From Amphibalanus amphitrite (lineage: Eukaryota > Arthropoda > Thecostraca > Balanomorpha > Balanidae), in contig NW_024881600.1 in assembly GCF_019059575.1 (NCBI RefSeq), forward strand, positions 558,001 to 622,000: a DNA stretch of 64,000 bases, in the 5' to 3' direction. Below the pieces are notes generated by a model. That model did no database searches. It worked only from the letters and a program-made list of their open reading frames with translations, and was not told the origin of the DNA. Below are positions 1 through 9,344 of this stretch, in pieces; the first letter of the stretch is position 1; each line of letters begins with the position of its first letter. Position numbers and translations under genes: made by a program.

Positions 1-94
1 TTTCTTGCTCACTGTTTCGCGACCGAAAAAGAAACTTGCTGAAGTTAGCCTAACCACGATAAACTTTAGTCAAGCATAAATTAGGATTCTATAA

Positions 95-757
95 CCAGTA
101 TAACGCCTTTTGGGGCGATTAACGGAGTGAGTGAGAGGGTGGGCCTTGCACGTGCGAAATTGCGAGGGGGTACCTCTAAATGACTTGTGCACGGCACCCT
201 ACTAACCGGTCTCTAGCGATGTGCCAAATTTGGGCACAATTGGCCCAGCCGTTCTCGAGATCTGGAAGCGGCACCCTGCACGTGCGCACGTGCAAAATGG
301 GTCCCAACTGACTTGTGCACGGCACCCTACTAACTGGTCCCTAACTGTGTACCAAATTTGAGCGCAATCGGTCCAGCCGTTCTCGAGATCTGGAAACGAC
401 CCCTGCACGTGCGCACGTGCAGCAGCACCCCAACTGTGGCACATGGATATGCAGTGCCTAGTGGGTGCCTACCTACATGCCAACTTTCAGCGCAATCGGC
501 CAAGTAGTTACCGAGATATTGCAACAATTACAAAACGGACACCTCTTCGTTTTGCACGTGGCACGTGCATAAGGGGTCACCCACATGCATCAGGAATAGT
601 CCTATACTTGGTAGAAGGAATGAAGCTACCCTACAAAAATTACCGCGTGTAAATCGGTCAAGTGGTTGCTGAGATATAAGCCTCCCAAAAGCGTGACCAC
701 GGCCGGCCGGCCGGCCGGCCGGCCGCTCATACTCAGAAATTTCCGTTATTCTACGTA
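95..757. repeat. Tandem repeat unit, copy 1 (about 660 bp)
   Basis: This is the first full copy of a long tandem unit. It starts at the sequence resembling 'aacgccttttggggcga' and ends after a GGCCGGCC run (about 703-724) followed by 'ctcatactcagaaatttcc'. Inside it are two head-to-tail sub-repeats of about 128 bp (about 178-307 and 308-434). Each ends in the perfect 18-bp palindrome TGCACGTGCGCACGTGCA (277-294 and 404-421), which contains two CACGTG hexamers. The same unit recurs at 758 and 7490. Short open frames on the minus strand repeat with the DNA and look like by-products, not genes. The repeat type (satellite or transposon-derived) is not recognised. Confidence 0.8.
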
Positions 758-1204
758 CAAGTATAACGCCTTTTGTGGCGACTAACGGAGCGAGCGAGAG
801 GGTGGGCCTTGCACGTGCGACATTGCGAGGGGGTACCTCCAACTGACCTTGTGCACGGCACCTTACTAACCGGTCTCTAGCGATGTGCCAAATTTGAGCA
901 CAATCGGCCCAGCCGTTCTCGAGATCTGGAAGCGGCACCCTGCACGTGCGCACGTGCAAAATGGGTCCCAACTGACTTGTGCACGGCACCCTACTAACTG
1001 CTCCGTAACCGTGTACCAAATTTGAGCGCAATCGGTCCAGCCGTTCTCGAGATCTGGAAACGACCCCTGCACGTGCGCACGTGCAGCAGCACCCCAACTC
1101 TGGCACATGGATATGCATTGCCTAGTGGGTGCCTACCTACATGCCAACTCTCAGCGCAATCGGCCCAGTAGTTACCGAGATATTGCAACAATTACAAAAG
1201 TGAC
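758..1204. repeat. Tandem repeat unit, copy 2, left part (split by BEL/Pao insertion)
   Basis: This copy aligns with copy 1 through the two 128-bp sub-repeats, with 18-bp palindromes at 941-958 and 1068-1085. It breaks at 1204, where an LTR retrotransposon begins, and resumes at 7241/7246. Copy 1, which is uninterrupted at the same point (about 535-540), gives the empty-site structure. Confidence 0.8.
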
Positions 1205-2390
1205 TGTTGCAGACGTTCTTCAACTTGACTCAGTGGACTGTATAACTGTGTGTGTGTTGACGTCTCGCATCATTTGGTGTGGCGACCGGGGCCTGACAGG
1301 ATATAGGTTGATATGGTAATGAGGCGAAATTGGGAATTTATAACATAAGAAGGGGATGCTATATGAATGGATATAATTTTGGATCAAGGTTTAAGAGCAC
1401 TCTTTTCAGAGCGACAAAGGAACCCTCTTTACAGAGAGCATGTTAAGACCTAAAAGGGAATGCAGTGCCCTCTTTTCAGAGAGACAAAGGAACCCTCTTT
1501 ACAGAGAGCATGTTAAGATCTAAAAGGGTATGCAGAGCCCTCTTTTCAGAGAGACAAAGGAACCCTCTTTACAGAGAGCATGTTAAGACCTAAATATAGA
1601 GCCCTCTTTACAGAGAGACAAAGGAACCCTCTTTTCAGAGAGCAAGAGGTATTAGGAAAGTAAGGAATCAGATAGGAATGATAAGTAGACCCGGTCACCG
1701 TGAAATAGAAGACTGTGCGAACTGACTGTGTGCCACTCTCCCCGTGCTCTTATCCGCCGCTGCACTCCACTCTGCACCATTCACAAACACAAGATTCTTC
1801 CGAACTGGTGAGTATTGCAGATGGCGAATAGGCGATGACAACACAGTATCACTGACAAGAAGAGTTGGCCAGAGAGAGCGAGGCAGTGCTCTCTCGGCGC
1901 CGAAAAGTAAAGAAGTGAGAGCGAGGGCTGCTCCCGCCCCGTTTATGTACTGGGTCGGGAGGACACAGATGGCGACGGAAGTGATGAAAATAACAAAGAA
2001 GCTACACACTACACAGCGTCCTGGTAACCCTACCACGCGGTCGGCACATGTCGGCATAACGGCTCCAGCCCGCCGGGGACACAGTTCCACGTGCGACGCC
2101 ACGCCAGCCCACCCCCTCCCCCCGGGTCAGTCCCTCCGGTAACAGCGCATCCTTTCATACAACTGCAGCTGTAAGACACGGTCGCCGGGAGAGAGGAGCG
2201 TCCTGTCACCCGATCACTGCCATAAAGTCTCTCGCGGACGGCCCATCTGCCGGCGGCGTGGCAGGGGGATGGGGGCGGCGGCGGCGTGGAGCGGCGCCGG
2301 CCGGGATCACGAGTCGGCCCGGCCCGTCAGCTACGATCAGAGCCGAAATGAGCCGCAACACCAACTACCTAGTGCAGTTTGTCGGCAACA
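1205..2390 (-). repeat. LTR of element A (3' LTR in element orientation)
   Basis: It runs from TGTTGCAGACG to GTCGGCAACA and is a near-identical copy of 6053-7240. It carries an internal tandem array at about 1398-1650, with a 70-bp period and a last unit shortened to 64 bp. The motifs 'ccctcttttcagagagacaa' and 'ccctctttacagagagca' recur in each unit. The right half (about 1690-2390) appears identical to the other LTR. Confidence 0.93.
1398..1650. repeat. 70-bp tandem array inside LTR A
   Basis: Phase-matched 'tcttttcaga' occurs at 1401, 1471 and 1541, then 'tctttacaga' near 1605, giving about 3.6 units. The same array is at about 6248-6500 in the other LTR. Most differences between the two LTRs fall in this stretch. 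The array lies in U3/R/U5 space, but its role is unknown. Confidence 0.8.
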
Positions 2391-2402
2391 TCACTCCCCC
2401 CT
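2391..2402 (-). other. Polypurine tract of element A
   Basis: Directly inside the 3' LTR, the minus strand reads AGGGGGGAGTGA, ending at the LTR boundary. This is the expected position and composition of the plus-strand primer of an LTR retrotransposon. Confidence 0.75.
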
Positions 2403-2478
2403 GTGTTTAGATATGCATTCTAAACACACACACTAAGGAGACGACAAACGTTCCGGCACATCCACTAACTGCATCTCA

Positions 2479-5400
2479 TCACACCGCCGTCGCTGCTCTA
2501 CGGCGACAGCGGCAGTAGTCCGCTCCTTGAAGACGTTCCGGCTGGTCGCCGCCCTTCACTACGCTGGTCAGGGTGTTTGACTTCACCTCCTCCATGTCGT
2601 CCGTCAGCGGTGGCGGTGGCGCTTGCGCCGGCCAGTTCTCTTCGTCGTCGCTCAGGAACGCTGGGCCGCTCAGCCACCGGCTCTCGGACGTGAGTTCGGA
2701 GGCAGCCAGTCCCCTCGAGCAGTCATCGGCCGGGTTCATCTTTTCTGGGACGTGCCGCCTGGTGTCGCTGAAGGTTCTCTTTACAGACGACTCCTGAGGT
2801 TTTCTCCGCTGCAGCCGTCGGCGCACCGAGGCGGAGGCCAGATCGCTGGTTGAAGTGCCTTCCAGAACTTGGTGCCGGCTGCTCCTCCGTTTAGTCAGCT
2901 TGAATCCCCCATCAGAGAGGGCTCGGACGGCTTTTTGCTTCAGATGCTTGGCGGTATCCACATCCGCGTCATACAGCAAGAAGTTATCCACGCAGAAGCT
3001 TTGCTGGATCTGCTCGGGTTCTCTCGGAGGCGCTGTCCATCCTTCATTCCAGTGCTCTTGGGGCGTTTCTTTGAGGACATAGTTGGCGATGCCTGGTGAC
3101 GATCGCGCCCCCAGCAAACCGGTTTTATATCGTCCTTGACTTCTGATTGTGCTCTCTTCCAACGGTTTGGCCACTCTTTCTCCCTCCTTTGACCTGGGTT
3201 TAGTCTGGCAGCGCACAGTCCCGAAAGGCTCGGTAGGCTGCCCTTGACTGACAGCAGCAGACCGCTCGTCCTCCTGTTCCGTCAGCAGCAGCTTCGTGGA
3301 CATGACTTGGCGCAAGCTACTAGGAACGGTGGCCGAGACCGATCCTGTCAGTGCCCATCCGAGGTCGGTCTTCACTGCTACTGGTTGATTCGGGCGTCCG
3401 ACACGCGTCTCTCTTTGCAGGACCGCCTCTAAGACGTTCGCTCCGATAAGCAGTTCCACTTGCCTACCGTCGTACTGTGGGAACTCAAGTCCGTGAAGGT
3501 GTTCACATCCCTTGAGCTGGCTTCCTTTTACCACAGGGGCAGTCACGTTGAGAGCTGGAACGGACCACACTTCCGGGATTTGGATTTCGCTCTTCCTTCC
3601 ATCAGGGTCCAGTGCGCTTATGGTCAGTGAGACGCGCTGCGAGGGCTTCCGGACGCCACTTCCTTCCACATTCTGAATTCGGAGTTGGCGACGGTGTCCG
3701 GTGATCCCAAGGTCGCGCAGAACGTCTTCACGGCAGAGGGATGTTTGCGCCCCGGTATCGAGCAGCGCAAGAACCTCTTTCGAGCCTCTGGTGCCATGGA
3801 TTTGGACCCGAACTACCTGAAGCAGGGTGTCCGTCTCCTCGTTCAGTGAAGCCGCCACGAACGGCGCGCTGTTACTGCCTTCTTCCTTGCGAGGTTTGTC
3901 GGGTACCGCTTGTCCTTTGTTGCCATGAAGCAGGGGATGATGCTTGAACTTGCAGCCTTCGATACCGCACCTTCTGGCCACCCTGCACCTTCGGCTCCAG
4001 TGCCCTTTGCCGAGACACGAGAAGCACAGTGTCTCAGCGCTCACGATATTCATTCTTGCTTCGGTAGTTTTGGCCTTGAACGTCGGGCAGTCTGGAAGCT
4101 TGTGCGTGTCCTCACACACCACACATGCCCGTCGGGATTCTGGATCTGCCGAGGAAGTGACGCCTGTCGCGAATGCCGACTTTCTTGCCGTCCCACCGTC
4201 CCTGGACTTGGCTGCTTCTGTCCTGTCGTTCGTCACAGACCGGCTGGCAGAGTGGCTAAGGACATCGACTTCTGTCTTCAACCATGAGCTGAACGCCTCC
4301 AGGGTGGGTCGCACTGGTCGGAGCCTATGCACTTCTCGGCCCCATTCTCGACCAAGCTCGACTGGTAGCTTCTCCACCACTCTTCTCAAGTTTTCGCTGC
4401 TCGCTAGGTCGCTTGAGTAGCCCAGATTGCGAAGAACTGTCACCGTGTTGTGGACGACTGAGTAGAATTGTTCCATGGCTGGGAGATCCATGAGGGATGG
4501 CGGGGTGCAGGTGAAGACCTTGCGCAGGTGGGCCTGTATGATGTCTTCCTCTCTGCCGAAGCGTTCCTGCAAGGTCTTGAGAGCCTCCTGGTAGAGTTCC
4601 CCGTCGAAGAACATACCGTTAATTGCTTGAGCAGCTGGTCCTTCTACCGCGTTCTGAAGGTGTGCCATGCGCTCGGAGTCTGACAACGACGGCTGATTGT
4701 GCACCAAAGCTTTAAACAGCCCAATCCAGCGTGGCCACTCTTGAGCGCTTCCTCGGAACGTCGGCAGGGTAAGACGTGGGATGCTCTTCACAAACGCCGA
4801 TTGTTGATAAAACAAAGGCTGTTGCTCCGAGCGCACATCTGTCACCCAGTTAGCGGGATGCTGCTCGTTCTTGCTGCTCGGCAGCTTGGCGCTGTTTGCG
4901 GCTGTCTGCTGCTCAGGTTGCAGTGCTCTGCGTTCTTCAAGGGGTGGCGCTCTACGCTGAGGAGGGTCGACCATTGCTGGACCCTCTTCCACCTCGCACT
5001 CCCTCGGGGCCAGAGCGACATTCTCGCCATCGAAATGGTGCCGTCTCTCCCACTCGAGATCGCTCTCAGCCGCCTTGCAGAGACGTGCCATCACAAGCGC
5101 TCGTTCCACCTCTTCCTCCATAGCCTTCTCCTCCAGCATGTCCTCTTGCTTCTTCAACATGTCCTCTTGCTTCTTCAACATGTCTTCTTGCTCCCTCTTC
5201 TGCCGCTTCAGCATGTCCTCTTGCTCTCTCTTCTGCCTTTCTCGTTCCTTTCTTGCCCTGAGATGCTTCAGCTCGAGGGCCTTCATCTCTGCAGTTATTT
5301 CAGCCTCCCTTGCCACTGTTGAGGCCTTTGAGCATTTTGAAGCCCGGGACCCACAGACCTTACTTCCGTCTCGCCGTGAAGCGAGCGACATCGGCTTCCC

Positions 5401-5907
5401 CTCTGTCACGGACGCTGAGCAGCCTGAGGACTTCAACTTGATGGCCTCTTTGATAGCCTTGACTGCTGAGGCGTGCCGTGCCGTCAACCGGGTGACATAC
5501 TCTTCCGCCTCCTCTATCTCTTCAACTTCCTGCACCTTCTCCACATAATCATCATTAATCTTCAGGACGCTGTCCAGCGCCGTGTTCAGGGACTCAAGCC
5601 GCTTCCTAAGTTCTTCTTCACTTGCACAGCGATCGATTTGTACCTCAGCCATGTTACAGGCACGGGTGAGTAGGGCGGCCTTGCGGCCACGCTGCAGCTT
5701 CAGGGTCTTCAGCTCACCGGTGGCTGTTCCTTCCTTCACTCCGCCATCGACCCTGTTCTGCGGCATCGCCTTCCCGTTGCTTTCCTCTGTTGAGTCTTGA
5801 GGCGTCAGGGCTCCCAACTCTCCAGCAGCACGTCCATTCTCTGCTCCAGTGCCGTCGCCGCTCCGTAGCATCATCTCTCTGTCGTCTCCCTCCTTTGAAT
5901 CTTCCAT
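2479..5907 (-). CDS. BEL/Pao gag-protease polyprotein with internally deleted pol (element A)
   Basis: This is an uninterrupted 1142-codon frame. The N-terminal third is charged and coiled-coil-like, with repeated QEDMLK-type heptads (DNA about 5130-5250). A gag region with 'PTFRGSAQEWPRWIGLF' resembles the DUF1759 family of BEL/Pao gags. A Cys/His zinc-knuckle region follows (residues about 590-660), then a retroviral-type aspartic protease with intact LLDTGAQTS (residue about 715). Pol is broken in frame. After 'YKTGLLG' the frame jumps to the palm segment 'ARSSPGIANYVLK', about 170 codons shorter than in element B. The YxDD box reads CVDN, and RNase H is missing except for its end, 'HVPEKMNPADDCSRG'. 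There is no integrase. The function is inferred to be particle formation and processing, not autonomous copying. The frame assignment is secure. Confidence 0.9.
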   Translation of the reverse strand: MEDSKEGDDREMMLRSGDGTGAENGRAAGELGALTPQDSTEESNGKAMPQNRVDGGVKEGTATGELKTLKLQRGRKAALLTRACNMAEVQIDRCASEEELRKRLESLNTALDSVLKINDDYVEKVQEVEEIEEAEEYVTRLTARHASAVKAIKEAIKLKSSGCSASVTEGKPMSLASRRDGSKVCGSRASKCSKASTVAREAEITAEMKALELKHLRARKERERQKREQEDMLKRQKREQEDMLKKQEDMLKKQEDMLEEKAMEEEVERALVMARLCKAAESDLEWERRHHFDGENVALAPRECEVEEGPAMVDPPQRRAPPLEERRALQPEQQTAANSAKLPSSKNEQHPANWVTDVRSEQQPLFYQQSAFVKSIPRLTLPTFRGSAQEWPRWIGLFKALVHNQPSLSDSERMAHLQNAVEGPAAQAINGMFFDGELYQEALKTLQERFGREEDIIQAHLRKVFTCTPPSLMDLPAMEQFYSVVHNTVTVLRNLGYSSDLASSENLRRVVEKLPVELGREWGREVHRLRPVRPTLEAFSSWLKTEVDVLSHSASRSVTNDRTEAAKSRDGGTARKSAFATGVTSSADPESRRACVVCEDTHKLPDCPTFKAKTTEARMNIVSAETLCFSCLGKGHWSRRCRVARRCGIEGCKFKHHPLLHGNKGQAVPDKPRKEEGSNSAPFVAASLNEETDTLLQVVRVQIHGTRGSKEVLALLDTGAQTSLCREDVLRDLGITGHRRQLRIQNVEGSGVRKPSQRVSLTISALDPDGRKSEIQIPEVWSVPALNVTAPVVKGSQLKGCEHLHGLEFPQYDGRQVELLIGANVLEAVLQRETRVGRPNQPVAVKTDLGWALTGSVSATVPSSLRQVMSTKLLLTEQEDERSAAVSQGQPTEPFGTVRCQTKPRSKEGERVAKPLEESTIRSQGRYKTGLLGARSSPGIANYVLKETPQEHWNEGWTAPPREPEQIQQSFCVDNFLLYDADVDTAKHLKQKAVRALSDGGFKLTKRRSSRHQVLEGTSTSDLASASVRRRLQRRKPQESSVKRTFSDTRRHVPEKMNPADDCSRGLAASELTSESRWLSGPAFLSDDEENWPAQAPPPPLTDDMEEVKSNTLTSVVKGGDQPERLQGADYCRCRRRAATAV
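5130..5255 (-). repeat. In-frame coding minisatellite in gag A
   Basis: The motif 'aacatgtcctcttgcttctt' repeats with a 21-bp period three times and is joined by two 36-bp variants containing 'tgctctctcttctgcc'. All lengths are multiples of three, so the frame is kept and the coiled-coil (EDMLKKQ heptads) is simply lengthened. Confidence 0.8.
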
Positions 5908-6029
5908 TAGCCTTCACTTAGATCCTGCAGGGGGCGAGTTGATACCACTTGACGAACACTGGCGAGGGTTGCTACTGCGGGCTGTGTCCCTGGACCTCTT
6001 CCTCTGACTTCTCACCTCTAGCCGGGATC
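5908..6029 (-). other. 5' leader of element A
   Basis: This is about 120 bp between the primer-binding site and the gag start codon at 5907. No other structure is recognised. It is short, as is usual for the family. Confidence 0.6.
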
Positions 6030-6047
6030 ATCCGGCCCGGAGGACCA
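6030..6047 (-). other. Primer-binding site of element A (tRNA 3'-end-like)
   Basis: The plus strand reads ATCCGGCCCGGAGGACCA, five bases from the 5' LTR. This has the layout of a tRNA 3' end: the end of the T loop, a T-stem strand, an acceptor strand, a discriminator A and CCA. The element strand is therefore complementary to a tRNA. From memory the closest fit is the tRNA-Tyr 3' end. Element B has the same site with a 2-base difference, although its LTR is unrelated. Confidence 0.75.
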
Positions 6048-6052
6048 GAAAA

Positions 6053-7240
6053 TGTTGCAGACGTTCTTCAACTTGACTCAGTGGACTGTATAACTGTGTG
6101 TGTGTGTTGACGTCTCGCATCATTTGGTGTGGCGACCGGGGCCTGACAGGATATAGGTTGATATGGTAATGAGGCGAAATTGGGAATTTATAATATAAGA
6201 AGTGGATGCTATATGAATGGATATAATTTTGGATCAAGGTTTAAGAGCACTCTTATCAGAGCGACAAAGGAACCCTCTTTACAGAGAGCATGTTAAGACC
6301 TAAAAGGGTATGCAGAGCCCTCTTTTCAGAGAGACAAAGGAACCCTCTTTACAGAGAGCATGTTAAGACCTAAAAGGGTATGCAGAGCCCTCTTTTCAGA
6401 GAGACAAAGGAACCCTCTTTACAGAGAGCATGTTAAGACCTAAATATAGAGCCCTCTTTACAGAGAGACAAAGGAACCCTCTTTACAGAGAGCAAGAGGT
6501 ATTAGGAAAATAAGGAATCAGATAGGAATGATAAGTAGACCCGGTCACCGTGAAATAGAAGACTGTGCGAACTGACTGTGTGCCACTCTCCCCGTGCTCT
6601 TATCCGCCGCTGCACTCCACTCTGCACCATTCACAAACACAAGATTCTTCCGAACTGGTGAGTATTGCAGATGGCGAATAGGCGATGACAACACAGTATC
6701 ACTGACAAGAAGAGTTGGCCAGAGAGAGCGAGGCAGTGCTCTCTCGGCGCCGAAAAGTAAAGAAGTGAGAGCGAGGGCTGCTCCCGCCCCGTTTATGTAC
6801 TGGGTCGGGAGGACACAGATGGCGACGGAAGTGATGAAAATAACAAAGAAGCTACACACTACACAGCGTCCTGGTAACCCTACCACGCGGTCGGCACATG
6901 TCGGCATAACGGCTCCAGCCCGCCGGGGACACAGTTCCACGTGCGACGCCACGCCAGCCCACCCCCTCCCCCCGGGTCAGTCCCTCCGGTAACAGCGCAT
7001 CCTTTCATACAACTGCAGCTGTAAGACACGGTCGCCGGGAGAGAGGAGCGTCCTGTCACCCGATCACTGCCATAAAGTCTCTCGCGGACGGCCCATCTGC
7101 CGGCGGCGTGGCAGGGGGATGGGGGCGGCGGCGGCGTGGAGCGGCGCCGGCCGGGATCACGAGTCGGCCCGGCCCGTCAGCTACGATCAGAGCCGAAATG
7201 AGCCGCAACACCAACTACCTAGTGCAGTTTGTCGGCAACA
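6053..7240 (-). repeat. LTR of element A (5' LTR in element orientation)
   Basis: This is 1188 bp, TGTTGC...GGCAACA, nearly identical to 1205-2390. It is two bases longer because of one extra TG in the 'ctgtgtgtg' run near its start. It should contain the element promoter, but no convincing TATA box or initiator was identified. Confidence 0.93.
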
Positions 7241-7245
7241 GTGAC

Positions 7246-7489
7246 ACCTCTTCGTTTTGCACGTGGCACGTGCATAAGGGGTCACCCACATGCATCGGGA
7301 ATAGTGCAATGCTTGGTAGAAGGAATGAAGCTACCCTACAAAAATTACCGCATGTAAATCGGTCAAGTGGTTGCTGAGATATAAGCCTCGCAAAAGCGTG
7401 ACCACGGCCGGCCGGCCGGCCGGCCGGCCGCTCATACTCAGAAATTTCCGTTAATCTAAGGAAAGACTACGCTCGCTTCGCTCGCTCCG
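7246..7489. repeat. Tandem repeat unit, copy 2, right part
   Basis: This is the continuation of the copy cut by the retrotransposon. It matches copy 1 from about 540 onwards ('acctcttcgttttgcacgtg') through the GGCCGGCC run (about 7407-7430) and 'ctcatactcagaaatttccgtta'. It ends in an inverted 'cgctcgcttcgctcgctccgt' motif just before copy 3. Confidence 0.8.
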
Positions 7490-8151
7490 TAACCAGTAAA
7501 ACGCCTTTTGGGCGACCAACGGAGCGAGCGAGAGGACGGGCCTTGCACGTGCGAAATTGCGAGGGGGTACCTCCAACTAACTTGTGCACTGCACCCTACT
7601 AACCGGTCTTTAGCGATGTGCCAAATTTCAGCGCAATCGGCCTAGCCGTTCTCGAGATCTGGAAGCGGCACACTGCACGTGCGCACGTGCAAGCGGGGTC
7701 CAAACTGACTTTTGCACGGCACCCTACTAACTGGTCCCCAACCGTGTACCAAATTTGAGCGCAATCGGCCCAGCCGTTCTCGAGATCTTGGAGCGCCCCC
7801 TGCACGTGCGCACGTGCTGTAGCACCCCAACCTGAACACATGCAGATGAATTATCTGATGGAGACCTAACTGTGTACCGAGTTTCAATTCAATCGGCCCA
7901 ACCGTTGTGCCGTTATTGAGGTTGCAATTTTGGGGGTTCTTAAAAAATGTCCAACTTTACCACGCGCCACGTGCGGTGGTTGGCAAGAACGCATGGTGGC
8001 CATCACACCACAGAACTTTTACGTCCAAGTGACATTCAGTAAAGAAGACCGCTTGTCAATCGGATGTCCCGTTCCTAAGATATTAGCTTTTGAAGAGCGT
8101 CCCCACGGCCGGCCGGCCGGCCGGCCGCTCATACTCAGGATTTTCCCTTAA
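7490..8151. repeat. Tandem repeat unit, copy 3
   Basis: The left half matches copies 1 and 2, including an 18-bp palindrome at 7674-7691 and a one-base variant at 7801-7818. The central part (about 7890-8090) is diverged. The right end again has a GGCCGGCC run (about 8107-8127) and 'ctcatactcagga'. The copy is then split at a TTAA by a miniature transposon, and its tail resumes at 9345 and fades by about 9402. Confidence 0.75.
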
Positions 8152-8190
8152 CCCGCGCCCCGCTGGGGTCTGTGTATAACACGCCCTACT

Positions 8191-8208
8191 GGGGGGGGGG
8201 GGGGGGGG
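8191..8208. repeat. Poly-G run in T1
   Basis: This is an uninterrupted run of about 18 G just inside the left end of T1, mirrored by a C run near the right end (about 9315-9327). Confidence 0.9.
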
Positions 8209-8299
8209 CTATTCATAGCCCCCCCTCCTAACTCCGAAACTACTGGGCCGATCGTCAAAATTCAAACGGCGTCCGATAGCCCCGGAAAAACAGTCGAGC

Positions 8300-8700
8300 G
8301 AAACCTAATTTCATTGACCTCGAGGTCACCGATGACGTCACAGGTCAGGTCAAAGTAAAAATTATTAGCATTTTGGCTTGTTCACATTTTGGGCTCTGGC
8401 CGCCGTCTTACAAGTCAGATCAGGCTCATTTTTGGTACACACACTCTTAAACAGATGCTCTAGATACCCTGAGGGTACCAAGCTTTTACTTTGATTTTCA
8501 GGTCAAGGTCAGGTCATCACAGGTCACGAAAATATTTTATCATGCGTCGGTCACGTGACACATGTTTTATGGTCCATTTAGGCCATAGATTTCGAATTTG
8601 ATGTCGTCTGTGTCATTCGAGGTCATTTTGAGTCGAATTTAGCTTAGGTCAGGTCACTTTCAGGTCAAAAAAGGTCAAATTTTGAGGTTAAAATTTTTGC
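8300..8700. promoter_or_regulatory. Cluster of AGGTCA nuclear-receptor half-sites in T1
   Basis: Around a dozen AGGTCA/TGACCT hexamers occur within about 400 bp, several as overlapping direct repeats (AGGTCAGGTCA). There is also a TGACGTCA near 8333. AGGTCA is the canonical half-site for nuclear hormone receptors. Whether any is used is unknown. The cluster belongs to the transposon. Confidence 0.5.
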
Positions 8701-9344
8701 ACAAAAAAGGTGTCTATTGGATGCAGTTTGAGCTCAGGAACACGATGGTGCCATTTATATTGGTGTACGATGTCAAATACGTACTGAAAAATTGATTTGA
8801 AAAATTAATAATTGTGAATTTTTTGCAATAATGCGTATAACTTGGCCATTTTTGAAGATATTTAGCTAAAACTTGCTAGAGTTAGTCATAATCAAGCGTT
8901 CTGTCACATATATTCCGGTTTTTTTTCGAAAGTCAAAAACTTTTTGAAAAAAATATAAAAATACATATTTTGAATATTATTATATCAAATTTTCGAAATT
9001 TTCAACATTTTGAAAATTCGAGATAGCAGTTTGATAGCGCGGTCAATTCTGAGTCCTTTCATGCAAAGAAATTGGATCTAGCTTAAAAACTGAGCTCTTG
9101 GGAGCGATTGCCGTGGTTCAATGTTTTGCGTCGAAATCGGCCGAACATGACGTCACTCTGACGTCATTTCCGGCCGACCTATGGCAGCTACGAAGTTCAA
9201 ATTTTGACACAAGGTGTCAAATTGATGCAGCCGAAGGTACTGTAAGTTTGGCGTCGATCCGTCAAGCGGTTTGGAAGTTATTGCAGAAAAACGGGAGGGG
9301 GTGGCTATAAATAGCCCCCCCCCCCCCAGTGGGGCGCGGGTTAA

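Larger units (their letters stand above)
1205..7240 (-). mobile_element. Complete non-autonomous BEL/Pao LTR retrotransposon, element A
   Basis: Two LTRs of 1186 and 1188 bp, both with TGTTGC...GCAACA ends, flank a 3662-bp interior. A 5-bp target duplication GTGAC lies at 1200-1204 and 7241-7245. The element reads on the minus strand, so its 5' LTR is the right-hand copy. A tRNA-like primer site lies beside the 5' LTR and a polypurine tract beside the 3' LTR. By eye the LTRs differ by roughly eight substitutions and one TG-repeat unit, so insertion was recent. The single long frame keeps gag and protease but has lost most of the reverse transcriptase, most of RNase H and all of the integrase. 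It should therefore be unable to move by itself and may depend on a related full-length element. Confidence 0.93.
8152..9340. mobile_element. TTAA-type miniature transposon, element T1 (piggyBac-like ends)
   Basis: The TTAA duplications at 8148-8151 and 9341-9344 flank inverted ends CCCGCGCCCC[G/A]CTGGGG (15 of 16 positions match). TTAA plus a CCC start is the signature of piggyBac-group elements. Kolobok elements also use TTAA. No transposase is present in the 1189 bp. Both ends have G-run/C-run hairpins around CTAT...ATAG: GGGGGGCTATTCATAGCCCCCC-type at about 8203-8226 and GGCTATAAATAGCC at about 9303-9316. The left half is crowded with AGGTCA hexamers. The tandem repeat on both sides supplies the empty site. 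Confidence 0.82.

Noticed and set aside
202-1118. Repeated minus-strand frames of the 'GWADCAQIWY' type in the tandem repeat as proteins
   Set aside because: They recur with the DNA repeat, are short, lack a start-to-stop structure shared between copies and match no family I know.
1695-2142. Open frames of about 132-135 codons on both strands of the LTR (also 6545-6992) as genes
   Set aside because: They lie wholly within an LTR, overlap each other on opposite strands and show no recognisable protein family; kept only as a low-interest finding.
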